Of a DNA stretch of 64,000 bases, positions 46,899 to 58,946 are shown piece after piece. The stretch comes from Megalobrama amblycephala (taxonomy: Eukaryota; Chordata; Actinopteri; Cypriniformes; Xenocyprididae). Position 1 is the stretch's first letter; every line of letters starts with the position of its first letter. Both the position numbers and the translations under genes were made by a program. The stretch is from contig NC_063054.1 in the NCBI RefSeq assembly GCF_018812025.1, positions 31,004,418 to 31,068,417 of the forward strand, written 5' to 3'. The notes beneath the pieces are model-generated. The model was not told the origin of the DNA and searched no databases. It saw only the letters and a program-made list of their open reading frames with translations.

Positions 46899-47588
46899 TT
46901 TTTTCCAAGAATAATTTGGGTAAGTCTTTCCACTCAATTCTGAAGTTAAAAAAAAAATAAAATAAATAAATCATTGTGCTTTATAGTGTACCTTCCCTGC
47001 ACCTTTCTGATTCAAGCAGCCATGTGTTTTACTTTCAAAGCTGGAATCTGCTGATGGGCCCTGGTGCAGAAATAACATGCACATTTTTTCCCATCTAGTG
47101 AGTAAGAGGGAATGCAATTAACACGTATTAGAGAGAGTGGAGTAGGGCTGTCAGGTTGCTGGAGAGTGACCAGGGGCCAACCCTATCGAAACCCTTCCTA
47201 AGGCATTGCCTATCTGACTTAAGGAGGCTTTAATGATCTAGTGCTGGAGAAATGTGAGACAATATACTGACCCTGGGCCTGCAGTTAGACCTTATTTACA
47301 TTCACATGACATTCATGTACAGTATGTGGGTCAACATAGGCTTTAGCTCAGTCAAAGGCTTTAAGAGCCTGGCGCCATAAGACAGAGGGGAACACTTGCA
47401 GATTTTAAACAGCTGTTGATTGACTGGAAATGACAATGATTATGTCCTAATTAAATGTGAAATCCACACATCATGCTTAACTAAGCCATTTTATGACTAT
47501 GTAACCTCATTTGATTTTACATAGTCATTTCATTATCAATTATTAGACCACATTGAAAATCTTGGATTATTATTCATCTATTTTTTTA
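45616..47588. other. A/T-rich non-coding DNA with simple repeats
   Basis: Includes a G15 run at 46716-46730 and (AT)n at 46821-46894, plus poly(A) runs near 46540 and 46696. No gene recognised. Confidence 0.6.
46821..46894. repeat. (AT)n microsatellite
   Basis: About 37 AT units, preceded by an imperfect A/T stretch. Confidence 0.97.
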
Positions 47589-47766
47589 ACAGACAGACAG
47601 ACAGACAGAAAGATAGACACAACGAATGAATGATAGTAGAATGATAAAATGGCAAGCAGACAGACAGACAGATAGCCAGCCAGACAGATAGATAGATAGA
47701 TAGAAAAACTGAATGATAGACAGAATGATAAAATGGCAGACAGACAGAGAGACAGATAGATATAGA
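47589..47766. repeat. GATA/GACA tract related to the 28559-31671 array
   Basis: Besides the tetranucleotides it shares the longer phrase 'gaatgataaaatggcagaca' with 'gaatgataaaacggcaggca' near 28858 in the big array. Confidence 0.9.
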
Positions 47767-48248
47767 TTTTGTCAGACTTTTGGACCTCACTATACTTGAG
47801 CAGTGCTTGACATTCACATTGTTTACATAGCTTTCTTTTATCCTAACCTACTAAAGACAGATTTGCCTGCCACGTGGCAACTGCTCAGAAGTCCCTCTGT
47901 AGGAACTGCGGGAAAGTAGAAGGTATGTTATCATGCTGAGCTGACCTCTGCTTGTTCAGGGTGAAATACTTAACTGAGCTTGGTGGGTTAGGTCTTTATC
48001 CTGCTTTTACAGGTTTACAAAATGAAAACAGTGCTTGATATTTTAGATTTCTGTTCCGTTTTTGAGTAGTTTTTAAATATTGAGGTCTTGGCCAAAGCAC
48101 CTGTGAGCTGGCTCTGTGTTAACACCTTACACTGTATCCATAAAGACATCTGCAAAGCTCAAGTGAGATCTCACATATATCCACTTTATGAGTGCCAGCA
48201 TTAAGGGCTAAGTCGGTGCTAAAATGTTGTAAGAAATATTTTCTTAGT
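47767..48248. other. Low-copy non-coding DNA
   Basis: Nothing recognised. Confidence 0.5.
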
Positions 48249-49727
48249 TTAAAGGGATAGTTCACCCAAAATGAAAAATCTATTATGATTTACTCACCCT
48301 CATGATGTTCCAAACTTCTTTATGAACACAATGAGACCATCTGAAGACATGTTCTCTTCTCTGTAATAACAATAAACAAGAGTTGAAGCTTTTAAGGTTA
48401 AAAAAGGGCCATAAAAGTATACACATACTGACATTTACATATAAAGTTCAGTCATTTAACTCTATGGCTCAGGCTGATAGGTCCTTAACTCAATCTGCTT
48501 GCAATCACATAATTCTCTATAGGGCACAGCTGATTGGTTCCTGCTATATCAGCTTGCTGCTCAACCTTCAAATACTTTGTCAGCATTTGAAGAGTTCATT
48601 TGTAAAAACAGATAACTCTGTTTTTATTAATTCTCACAAATCATGTTTTTTTTTATTGTGCATTCCAAGTAATATCAATTAAACTGCAGTTGGGTTGTTT
48701 TGTTTTGATTAAATAATAACAACTCCAAAAAAAATATAGGTAATTTACAAAATTAAACTTCACTGAAACAGTCCAACAGTCGTTTTTGGCAAAAGCAGAT
48801 AACTGACACATTTCAATTAAACAAAACCAAGTAATTACACACGTGTGCACACAAACCCACACACACTAAAAGATCGGCACACACATATACACACCCAGGC
48901 ATGCACATGCGTGCACACACAAACGTAAAAGGACAACCAAAGGTTCAGCATGTAAGACGTGTGTGATGTACAAGGACTCAGGAGTCAAAATTATAAATCC
49001 TTGATCACTTTTAGTTAGCTTTGAGGAAACGTCCCTCAGCTAGCGCATCTTTTTGAAGTGACTAGAAGCCTCGTCACTTGACCTGAATACAGCGTGCTGA
49101 ATTCGCTAAAACTGACTTATCGGTTTCTGTACAGAAAGAATAAGGGCGCTTGTCGGTTTCTGCTGTAAAACGTGAACTCGCAATGCCTTGACAGTGGACA
49201 ATACTGGCTTTTCAGACAAAACGTATTTATGGTTCAGAATGTGCTATATGTGGAGAATAACGCACAGCAGTTGGTTCATTTTTTTTTTTTTAAAGTGCCG
49301 TTTATCATTTTTTGCAAATTCTCTTCATTTGCTGTAGCAGTTGCAGTCCGCTTTCAGAAGCCCTCCACCTTCCCCAGCTCCCCCTGTATAGATCTGCTAC
49401 AGATATGCTACATATGCTATATTGTACAGCAGTAACATGTTTTACTTGCTATATATCTCTCATGAACTCATTATTTTTAGTGAACAGTAACCTAAATTTC
49501 AGTACATTTCTCACACAAAGCTAAATTTTGACTTCAAAAGTGGATTCAGTTTTTACATTTTTATGGAACTTTTTCATAGTTTTTGAGCTTGACAGCCCCA
49601 GCCCTCATTATTTTGAAAAAATAATATTGAAAGAATGGTATATTCTCAAAGCCATACATGTTTTGAACAATATGAGGGTGAGTAAATAATGACACAATTT
49701 TCATTTAGAGGTGAACTATCCCTTTAA
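48249..49727. mobile_element. TTAA element E
   Basis: TTAA lies at 48249-48252 and 49724-49727. The ends are 'agggatagttcacccaaaat' and 'gaggtgaactatccct'. Subterminal 'tttactcaccctcatgatgt' is mirrored by 'atgagggtgagtaaata'. The interior is 1.4 kb with a CA/CG-rich stretch (48838-48925) and no transposase frame. Confidence 0.88.
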
Positions 49728-50378
49728 GGTTTCCAGTATAATTCCTGCATTTCTAGGCCACCATGCTGGTAAAGTGGGCGTTTGTTTCAAAAAAATGAAT
49801 AAGAGAAGAGTGTTTGCTTTGGGTGCAAGTTCTGTTAGTGCTTAGCATATTAAATCAATGTTCTTGTTTGCATTCGAAACAGCCGTATAAAAACAAATTG
49901 TTGAATATTGCCCAAAGATAAACATGAATAATTATAAAACGTCACCATGCTGTAGATAGTTTGAAGGGAATTCATCTTTGGTTATGAGGCACATGAAGTG
50001 AAGTGTTTGCTTCGATTTCTAAACACAGCTGTTAATCACTGCAAGACCTTGAGTCTTCCTTCCAAAGCTGAACAGTCAGTGTTTTCAAATCATTTATTAG
50101 GCTCTTTAAATGTCCTTACAAAGTGCTTTGAGAAGTACAAATTTGATTAAATAAGCACATCGCTCTTTCTGCACTTGTAAACTAGATAAATCTAAGAATG
50201 GACTGTATGATTTAACTAAAGAATAAGATCAAAGTCAATTTTGTGACTAAAAAAGAATACATTAACACAAAGAAATCAATAGTACCTTTAGGAAATATCA
50301 TTGAAATGATGCACACTTCACAAAGCGGGTCGCCAACTCATGGACGCCGCCATGTTGAGATCACATGACTTGTGTGTT
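49728..50378. other. Low-copy non-coding DNA
   Basis: Nothing recognised. Confidence 0.5.
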
Positions 50379-50450
50379 ATAACAACAACAACAACATGTT
50401 TGCTTTATATAGCACTTTCAGTGCTCAAGGCACTTTACGAAGCATAAACA
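50379..50450 (-). mobile_element. Retroposon 3' tail with (AAC)n
   Basis: (AAC)n at 50379-50396 is followed by 'tatatagcactttcagtgct' and 'caaggcactttacgaag'. Reversed, this is a LINE/SINE-type tail (..cgtaaagtgccttgag..tatata, then GTT repeats). How far the body extends to the right is unclear. Confidence 0.55.
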
Positions 50451-51654
50451 TCTAAGTACATCTAAACAGAACAAGCAAACCAAACAATATAACATCATAT
50501 ACAATATACAAACCACAGACACAACATAACAACGGAGCCTGAGTCAACAGCATTTTCTGGAGTGATGTATTGGCATGTGTGGCAACCAGACAGTCCAGTG
50601 GAAAAATAAAACCTCCAAACAAACAGTTTCCCCACTAGAATCCTGGAAAAAGTTGCGATGCCGCTCACATGCCAACGACCGAGTATAAATGTCAGGATGT
50701 CAAGCGGAGAGTACACAAACACGACAGCCGAAGCAGCAGCAGCTAGTAAAAAACGTCATGCATCCACACCAGTAGGTGTCAGTATAAAGTCTAAATCAAC
50801 TGGAATGAGGAAGAGCCTGAGTACACCTTTAAATAAATATCATTAAACAGGCTTTTTTTCCCTCTTGAAATTAATTGTCTATGACTCATTATAAGGCCTT
50901 CTGTGAAATTTGTCACCTGAATGATTTGTTACACCCTGTGCCTTTTGTCTCCAGCCTCTCAGAACAAGGCCGAGCTCCAAGCATAATGTTTCTCGACAGA
51001 GAGGGAGAGCGGGTCAGAGTCAGCCAAGGCGAAGCTGCAGATTCAGGATCCTCATTCTTGCCCGTTCTGACCCTCTCTCCCACTCCCAGAAGTAAACAAA
51101 CACACGTGCTAACTGTAAACCAGGTCTCAAGCACTTTGCCAAAGACACACACAGTCAGCTGCAAAATATTTAGTATCAGCGAGATTTAAAGATAATGCAA
51201 CATTGCAAAACACGCCTTAACTTCTGCTCACGTCACGGAGAGAATTACTCTTCAGAAGGCTGCTAAAGCCCTTCAAATCCTGCCTGAATCTGATTGGGAC
51301 AAAAATCACTATCCCATAATCGCTCTCCTGGAAATACAAAAAATGCAGTGGTTAATGTTTCTCGCAATGATCTGATTCATTGCAATATGACATTTGTGTG
51401 TGTGTTTCTGTGCCTGTTACAGGAAGATTTGATTGATTCAAAGCTGCTTAGGAACTGGTTTGAATTTGCTGTAAAATCCTTTCTGCCAAAAACAAGGATT
51501 TACCAAATATGTAAATAAAATGTTTTGTGTGCAGGATTCCAGAGGAAATGTTGAATTTATTTGCATTTTTTAATTTGAAAATATACAATTTTTTTTACAT
51601 AAATACAATACACATCAACATTAAAAAAGTTGAAAAGTTTGTCACTATGATTTT
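50451..51654. other. Low-copy non-coding DNA
   Basis: No recognised gene. Overlapping frames at 50875-51189 on both strands have no domain character. Confidence 0.5.
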
Positions 51655-51945
51655 TTTATAACATTTATTTATATTCATCAAATAATTCTGAAAAAAAAAA
51701 ATTCTTGAGCAGCAAATAAGTATATTAGAATCATTTCTGAAGGATCATGTGACACTGAAGACTGGAGTAATGATGTTGAAAATTCAGCTTTGCCATCTCA
51801 GTAATAAATTATTAAATATATTAAAATAGAAAATAGAAGTTAATTTAAAATGTAATAATATTTCACACCATTACGGTTTTTACTGTATTATAGATCAAAT
51901 AAACGCAGCCTTGGTGAACATAAGAATCTTCTTTCAAACACATAA
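51655..51945. repeat. Fragment of the 'gttcaaaagtttggggt' MITE family
   Basis: 'atcatgtgacactgaagact', 'gaaaattcagctttgccatc' and 'cgcagccttggtgaacataa' occur in family order. The left end is lost and the right end is unclear. Confidence 0.75.
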
Positions 51946-52325
51946 AAAAATAAAATAAAGAAAAAACCCAAATCAAATTAGATGCAGTATTCTGATTAAT
52001 TTAACTACATTTTATTTTAAAACTAATAAACAATGAACCACACTAAATTAACACATAAAAGTGAGAGCAATCATAACATGAACTACGCCCTCACACATTA
52101 TGTAGTTGGTGAGATCTAATTGCTTTGTTTCTCATGACAGTGCGATTGGCATTGTCGATGGAACTGTTATTAGATGTCATGTACTTCATAAAAACCCCTC
52201 ACCGCTAATTTCACTGCCTGTCTTTAGTGCTCATGTAACGGAAGCAAGCTAGTAAGAGCTGTGCGAGTAAACCTCACTCTGCTGGCTTCAAGAGGCGCAC
52301 TAGGGACTAATACTAGAGACTGCGG
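51946..52325. other. Low-copy non-coding DNA
   Basis: Nothing recognised. Confidence 0.5.
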
Positions 52326-52440
52326 TCTTTAGCGCCCTTGTTAGAGCGGCCGCCTCCCATGCCGGAGACACCAGTTTGAATCCTGCTTGGAGTGGGGCGA
52401 GTAGGACTGGTTACAGTCACTATTGATTCAAAGCACTTTA
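52326..52440 (+). pseudogene. tRNA-like sequence, probable tRNA-derived SINE head or tRNA pseudogene
   Basis: 'tagcgcccttgttagagc' resembles an A box with D-arm, followed by 'cgcctcccatgccggag' like an anticodon arm (CCC in the loop, as in tRNA-Gly). 'agtttgaatcctg' follows, a B box with two changes from GGTTCGAATCC. The acceptor stem does not close by eye, so I do not call an active tRNA. The downstream 'gtaggactggttacagt' may be SINE body. Confidence 0.5.
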
Positions 52441-53517
52441 CTAAGTACATTTTCAAACCGAATGAGGCCAGAACGAGAGGAGATGGTACTGTTTCAACTG
52501 TTTGTGAAGCATTTATACCACAGGTGAAGGATTCCCCTCAGAATTCCTCCTTCAATGCAACAGACCTGTAATGGGTAGCATGTGCTTAAGTTTCTCTTCC
52601 TCTCTCATTAAATGCATTTGACAGTATTGTGCAAGCAGGAGGTGAGCTTTTAGCTAATTAGTGCTGCTTGTTAAGGCAAGAATCACAATACTTTAGTGCA
52701 TAGTTAAGGATAGGGATTTGAACAAACCTTAAAGCACTGAAGAAACCACCTAGAAACTCCACAGAAATGCCCTGGCAACCACACAGCTGAACTAGCCACC
52801 ACCCAGCAACACTTTAACATCTCAGAAAACATTAACAACCCTATAGAAACAACCACCCAGAACATTTTAACATAATGACAGTTAGTTTTGCACCAAAATT
52901 CACAGTTTCTTTAGAATGTTTAAAAATCTATTTGGCTAGTTTATCTTTTGAAACCTAGTGAATTTTACTGTTTCATTCCCATGACAAAAGATTGCGTCTG
53001 ATCGCAGATGTGTTTCACAGCTGAGTTTTGTTGCTCATCAGAAAAAAAAAATCTTTTTGATTGGCTATTAAAAGGTTCACCTCCAAATATAGAAATCAGA
53101 TGATTAAATAATGATGTAGTCCTCTTGATGTTACCTTCCCTTTTAAGACAATCCAGAGCTGTAGGCTCACTTCAAAGACAGAATATCTGATATTATCACA
53201 TCCATGAAACTGATGACATCTGTATTTGTGTCACCCTTTTTAAACAACACAGATTTGGTCATTGCAAAAAAATGTCTTATCTCTAGGATAAATCTATGCT
53301 TAATCATGCCATCTTTATCTCATAAGTTTAATGTTCTCTGCCTTGCTAAAACTACATCAAGAAATCATTATCTCTCTGCCCAAACACATGCGAATGGCCT
53401 TTTATAGCATAAAAATCAGTGATTTAATTACACAGGAAAACACCACTACAACAGCAACAGGAGCAACTAGGGATGATGCAGTGGTCCACAAAATGTATTG
53501 AGACGCTTAGATTACAC
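52441..53517. other. Low-copy non-coding DNA
   Basis: Nothing recognised. Confidence 0.5.
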
Positions 53518-54429
53518 TTAAAGGCACAATATGTAATTTTCGCCACTAGAGGTCGCTAATTTTTAAAAAAAAAAAGCCGTACCTTGATGACACCGTGAAT
53601 GAGCATGACCTCCACAGCCGATGGAAAGCAATCCGACAGACTAGGGCAGAAATCATGTTCATGGATGAGCTAATGTATTAAATTTATATTAATGCTAGTG
53701 TGGTATGAAGCAGGGTGGGCCGAGAGCCGCGGGAGTCCAGCTGAGCTTTCATTTTGCTGCAGTCGGCTGCTTATGCTCTATTCGTTGCTTATGCGGGGTA
53801 ACGCAGCGCTGTTTTATATGGTTAAAACAATCATACTAAATACATTTAAGTGTGCTGAAATTTGTAATAACGTTACACTGTACGTACGCTTGGTGGATGG
53901 TATAAGAGACTTGTTGCACTTTGCAGTAATCTAGATCGATATTAGAATGTCATATTAATAAAAACTGGATGACTTGTGTTGCTAAATGACATGCAATTCA
54001 TTTAAAAAAGCTCTCTGATTATGCTATGTTAGCCACTTGAAAAAAATGTCTCTGAGGCATGGTAAAAACAGGGTACTTGTGGTAAATCAAGAAAACAAGC
54101 GATTCAAACAATAACTGTGTTAAGCTATATAACAATGATTAGTTTTCTGTTGATTAATGTATCCAAATAGTTGCTCACCTGTCTAATAAAACACATAATA
54201 TATTAAAGCGTCTTTGGTTTTTCCATGGTTTCTACAAAAGTAAAACTGGAAATTGAGGGTAACGTGAGAATGAAGTCTTTAACAGGCGACAAAATGACAC
54301 GATCCGTGTCCTGGTTAAAATTGCTGATTGAAACATTTGGGAAAGGTACACAAGTCAACTAAATATATAACATTGCTCTAGTGTTTTTTGGATATTTTAA
54401 TCCAAAAATCTTACATATTGTTCCTTTAA
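53518..54429. mobile_element. TTAA element F
   Basis: TTAA lies at 53518-53521 and 54426-54429. The inverted ends are 'aggcacaatatgtaa' and 'ttacatattgttcct'. Subterminal 'cgccactagaggtcgc' is typical of this fish repeat type. There is no transposase; an 80-codon frame inside is unremarkable. Confidence 0.88.
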
Positions 54430-54621
54430 AATTGTTTAAATGTTATTGTATTAGATACATTTTTAAAATAAATACAGTAGCTACCGTTTGGGGTCAGTAG
54501 TGTTTTTGAAAGTCAGTGTCACATGATCCTTCAGAAATCAACATTTCTTATTATTATCAATGTTGAAAACAGATGTGTTGCTAAATATTTTTGCAGAAAC
54601 CTGATTTATTTTTTGGATCAT

Positions 54622-56780
54622 TTAGGCCCTGTCCACACGGAGACACGTTTCTGTGAATACACAAATTTTTTATCGGATAGGCATTTCATCCACACGGATC
54701 CGGCGTTTTCGAAAGGTGAAACCGCTATTTTTTTTAAACCGGGTCCCAGAGTGGATAAATTTGAAAATGCCATCTTTGCGTTTTCATGTGGACAGGGCCA
54801 TCCGGGGCCATCCGTATATGATGTCATCATCCCATGTGTCGACCCTAGTCAGACGGCGCTAACACTACAAAACAGCACCAACAACAGCAATAGCAGACTC
54901 TAGATCAGTGGTTCTCAAACTTTTTTCCCAGTGGGCCGCACAATGGTCCAAGTGCAAGTCTCACGGGCCGCATATAATTTACATATGACGGCACCAATGC
55001 AAACCAATCAGATTTAATGTTATGGTATTAGCAGATAATACTATTATTATACGTAGATGTTGCACACAATAAATAACAAATAAAAACTAACTTACTGACA
55101 TTAGCTTTACAATAATTATCAGTAATGCTCAATGAACACACAAACTGTATATAGCCTATACAATCACTTTAAGTTGCTATTTAATTCTGTATGACTGCAT
55201 GACTCTCAGCATCGCAATAGTCACTAAACAATCACATAAACACCTTAATAAGCACATGTTACTCAGCTCTTTTTACAAGCAACACTGAGCGCACTGTAGG
55301 CTGATTACAATCTCTGACGATATCAAGCATTCGGTCATGTCGCAATCCCTCGCGCAGCATCGGATCAGCGAGCGCGCGCAGAGTTGGGCTCATTCCAGCC
55401 GCGGGTGCGCTGATGCAGTTATTTTTACTGATTTAAAATACACCAAACAAACACATCGAATTCACAGCTCAGTCTTTTGAAATTGTAGGTTTTGCTTGTC
55501 AAGTAGTTTACTACAGAGCAAACAGGAAGGCTGCCCATCTTGCTCATTAACAACTGATTCTTCCATTCTTCTTACCTTTACTGCTGATGCTGCGACTCTT
55601 CTTGTTTGCATGTGTTCCTTCATTTTATGTTCCACATTTAGTTTTTCTCCTCTAATAACAAATTTGACCATTTTGAGGCTTAAATTTACAAAATTAATGG
55701 CTACTGTTTGAATTCTTCCTAAGCACGCACTTGTGTTTGTTTCGTTAACTGAGTGATTGCGTCATTAGCCTACATTGCCTGATGTCTGAAAATAATAAAT
55801 ACTCACCAAAATTATTTTATATGACAAATAAAGCATTATAGCTCATTTATATTTATTTAATTCACTTTAATTTAAATTTTAAAACAAAAATAAATTGTAT
55901 GCTATATATATATATTTTTTTAATTGTGGTCGGCATATCGCTCCGCATTTACATTTGTGACGGGCCGCAGGTTGAGAACCACTACTCCACACACCCATTC
56001 AAACGCTTACTGCGTTTACTGCTTACTGCTCCACACCCATTCAAACGTTTACCCTGCGTCTCTATCAGCTCCCTAGCTCCCTGGGTTGTAAATCAGTATA
56101 TCGTGAAAATGAATGTGGCTGACTCCTTATAAGTGCCCTGACTACTGAACTAGGGAGCTGATTGAGACGCACCCTGCGGTGAAGTGTCGCGTCGTGCGAC
56201 TCGTGCCCAATTACGTCAAAAGTATACACTCACTGGATGTCATGGCAACTGAATCACGGAGGAAAACTTTAAATATCTCGCCTTCGCTTTAATTTCGGAC
56301 CATCTTCAAAAAGACATAAAACACTAAACAAATGATTTTAACATGCGTTTATCAAAGTAGGAAATCCAGACTTTTAATCCCTTACACACAATTACTGCTG
56401 TTGAAATACGAAATGGAGGCGGGTCCGGATTGAATTCCCTCCGGGTCCGGATCCGGACTGGAGTCCGGACTTTGAGAAGTGCTGCTCTTGATGCTTGTGT
56501 TCATGCTGCAGATGATACTGAGCCAAAATAAAGCGTTATTTCTAAGCTTTACTATAGTTTGTATTCAGCGAGTAAGGTTTATGCGCATGCTCCAAGTCTT
56601 CTTTGCTGCTTTAAGTGCATTTCTGTGACAGAATTACAGCACCACATAATGGGTCTGGCATGTATACTACATCATTTTGAGTCGTTTCAGTGGTTTCGTG
56701 TGGACGCAGATATTTTTTGAGACGAGGAAAAAAAAAGATTGGAATAGGGTAAGCTCCGGCTTCGTGTGGACATAGCCTTA
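54622..56780. mobile_element. PIF/Harbinger-like MITE with TTA duplication
   Basis: TTA lies at 54622-54624 and 56778-56780. The inverted ends are 'ggccctgtccacacgg' (54625) and 'cgtgtggacatagcc' (to 56777). The 3-bp T-A-rich duplication and GG.. ends suit PIF/Harbinger. No DDE nuclease or Myb-like gene is inside. hAT-like insertion occupies 54906-56484. Confidence 0.82.
54898..56492. mobile_element. hAT-like insertion(s) inside the Harbinger-like element
   Basis: The left end is 'cagtggttctcaaac' at 54906. A right end 'tttgagaagtgctg' stops at 56484 and is flanked by 8-mers 'ctctagat' (54898) and 'ctcttgat' (56485), a 7/8 match. A second possible right end 'ggttgagaaccacta' stops at 55984, and its flank matches less well. 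So either one 1.58-kb element or two overlapping hAT elements are present. 55985-56080 contains a short tandem duplication (tccacac.cccattcaaacg). Confidence 0.75.
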
Positions 56781-56850
56781 ATGCATTCTTGCTGAATAAA
56801 AATATTAATTTCTTTAAAAAAAAAAAAAAAACATATTGACCCCTATACTG

Positions 56851-57589
56851 ATATGGAATAATATAACATAATATAATATAATAATAACATTCCTACAGTA
56901 TATTTTTAAGCATGAATTAAGTGTCCAAATACCTTTTGAGGCCAATGTAATCTCAATGTTAACAGGTCTCCTCTACCAGTCTCTCTGACTCATCAGATCT
57001 TAATTTAGACATAGTAACGAACCATGAAGTTGCGTCGTCACTCTTGCCTGTAATTATCACAGCATTATATTTCACATCCTATGCATATCTCACAGCTTAT
57101 TTTGTGCTCAACGCATGGGAATGGGACAGCAGCCAATGTGTTTTCAGTTCTTGGATCAGTAAACGGAGGTTTTATTTGACATGGAGCCCGGTTCACATAT
57201 CAAAGAGCCCTAATATGTCCCGTCCCTGTTGTGTATTTGTTTATGTGTTGTTTACAATGAGTCATGAACTGGTTGTGTATGTTACAATGCTTCCCAGCAA
57301 TGGTACAAGTCAGACATTATATTCTAACTATAGCTGCTATGTAATATGTGGTCAGACAGTGCTGAATTCAGTGGTCTGTGTTAATAGCATGAGTAAATGT
57401 TTACAGAGCTGGCAGCCGTCAGATGGGTGGGCTATCAAACACAGGCCCGAATGTAGAGCAGGATGTCTCATCACATGCCATGATTCAAAATTTTCAGTTA
57501 TAAAACCACATTTTCTGTATGCTTGAATAATATGGTCATAATGAAAAAAGAAGTCTAGGTTATTTGGACATGTATTAAAGGAAAAGTTT
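56851..57589. other. Low-copy non-coding DNA
   Basis: A 160-codon plus-strand frame (57044-57526) is rich in Cys and Ser, has no domain and lacks splice context; it is taken as chance. Confidence 0.5.
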
Positions 57590-57725
57590 AATTCTGCAAT
57601 AATTGACCCACATGTTATAATTTACCTACATTATAATGTATTATAAATACAATAACAAATGTCTTGCTCACTGTTAGTTAATACATTAACTTATGTTAAC
57701 TAATGGAACCTTATTGTGAAGAGTG
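57590..57725. repeat. Fragment of the 10588-family hAT element
   Basis: 'tgctcactgttagttaatac', 'attaacttatgttaactaat' and 'ggaaccttattgtgaag' match the right end of that family. Confidence 0.65.
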
Positions 57726-58297
57726 AATTGTACGTTTTCACTGAAATATGCCTTAGTTATTCAAAGCATATTACAAAGGCAGGATAAAATGAAACCACCA
57801 CTATTAATATTAGAAAGGGGCTTAAAAATATATAATATATACTTTTGCTTACTCATAGATGAACTGTTGAGAAGTGCATTTCCCACAGATGTATCACGGG
57901 ACTTTCCTGAAAAAACATAAATTACTTGAATATGAAATATAAGTGCAACCTGGACAATAATATTTTAATAATATCTCACATTGCCCCAGATTCTCAGTTC
58001 TCTCAGCATATGTTTTATGTCATGCAGTGACACTAGACGTAAGAACAAATGCTTTGGGTGAGAAGAGGTGAGGAAAGGTGACGCAGAGGAAGGAACATAA
58101 TAAATCTTTTTAATATTCTCAACTAATAGACTTTAAAAGCAGAGAGAGGCAGAGACATTTGCACCATTTTTACTACATTAACAGGGAAATTACAATAAGG
58201 GAATTATTAAACCTTTGCTATATTGTATATTTTAAGAGATTAATTTCCCTATAGTTGATTTAAGAGACATTTACTGGTTGATTTGCTGTAATATATC
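57726..58297. other. Low-copy non-coding DNA
   Basis: Nothing recognised. Confidence 0.5.
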
Positions 58298-58946
58298 TTA
58301 AAGAGTAAGTAAATATATCTATAAGAGTAAGTTCACCCAAAAATGAAAATTCTGTCATTTATTACTTACCCTCATGTCGTTCCACACCCGTAAGACCTTT
58401 GTTAATCTTCGGAACACAAATTAAGATATTTTAGTTAAAATCCGATGGCTCCATGAGGCCTGTATCTCTCAAGATGCATAAAGGTACTAAAAACACATCT
58501 AAATCAGTTCATGTGAGTACAGTGGTTCAATATTAATATTATAAAGTGACGAGAATATTTTTGGTGCACCAAAAAAATAAAATAACGACTTATTTAGTGA
58601 TGGCCGATTTCAAAACACTGCTTCAGGAAGCTTCGGAGCACAAATCACTTTATAAGTCGTTATTTTGTTTTATTTGGCGCACCAAAAATATTCTCGTCGC
58701 TTTATAATATTAATATGGAACCATGGTACTCACATGAACCGATTTAAATATGTTTTTAGTACCTTTATGGATCTTGAGAGAGGAAATGTCATTGCTCCCT
58801 ATGTAGGCCTCACGGAGCCATCGGATTTCAACTAAAATATCTTAATTTGTGTTCCGAAGATTAACGAAGGTCTTACGGGTGTGGAACGGCACGAGGGTGA
58901 GTAATAAATGACAGAATTTTCATTTTTGGGTGAACTAACCCTTTAA
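58298..58946. mobile_element. Palindromic TTAA element C, copy 3
   Basis: TTAA lies at 58298-58301 and 58943-58946. The right end 'tgggtgaactaaccct' is canonical. At the left, 'agagtaagt' is duplicated ('agagtaagtaaatatatcta' then 'agagtaagttcaccc'), so the original left terminus carries a local duplication. The arms and interior match copy 2 but the element is shorter. Confidence 0.88.

Larger units (their letters stand above)
54475..56850. mobile_element. 'gttcaaaagtttggggt' MITE hosting a Harbinger-like element
   Basis: The left host part is 54478-54621 ('accgtttggggtcagtagtg', 'gtgtcacatgatccttcag'). The right host part is 56781-56847 ('tgctgaataaaaatattaat', 'ttgacccctat'). They are contiguous in the family once 54625-56777 is removed. 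Confidence 0.78.

Noticed and set aside
54523..54903. 126-codon plus-strand frame
   Set aside because: Crosses the border between two MITEs, so it cannot be an ancestral gene.
55462..55671. Minus-strand frame with 'SCLLCSKLL', reminiscent of a hAT BED finger
   Set aside because: Only one Cys pair and no His ligands follow; too degenerate to call, although its place inside a hAT-like insertion is suggestive.
57044..57526. 160-codon plus-strand frame, Cys-rich
   Set aside because: No recognisable domain or homologous pattern; no flanking gene structure.
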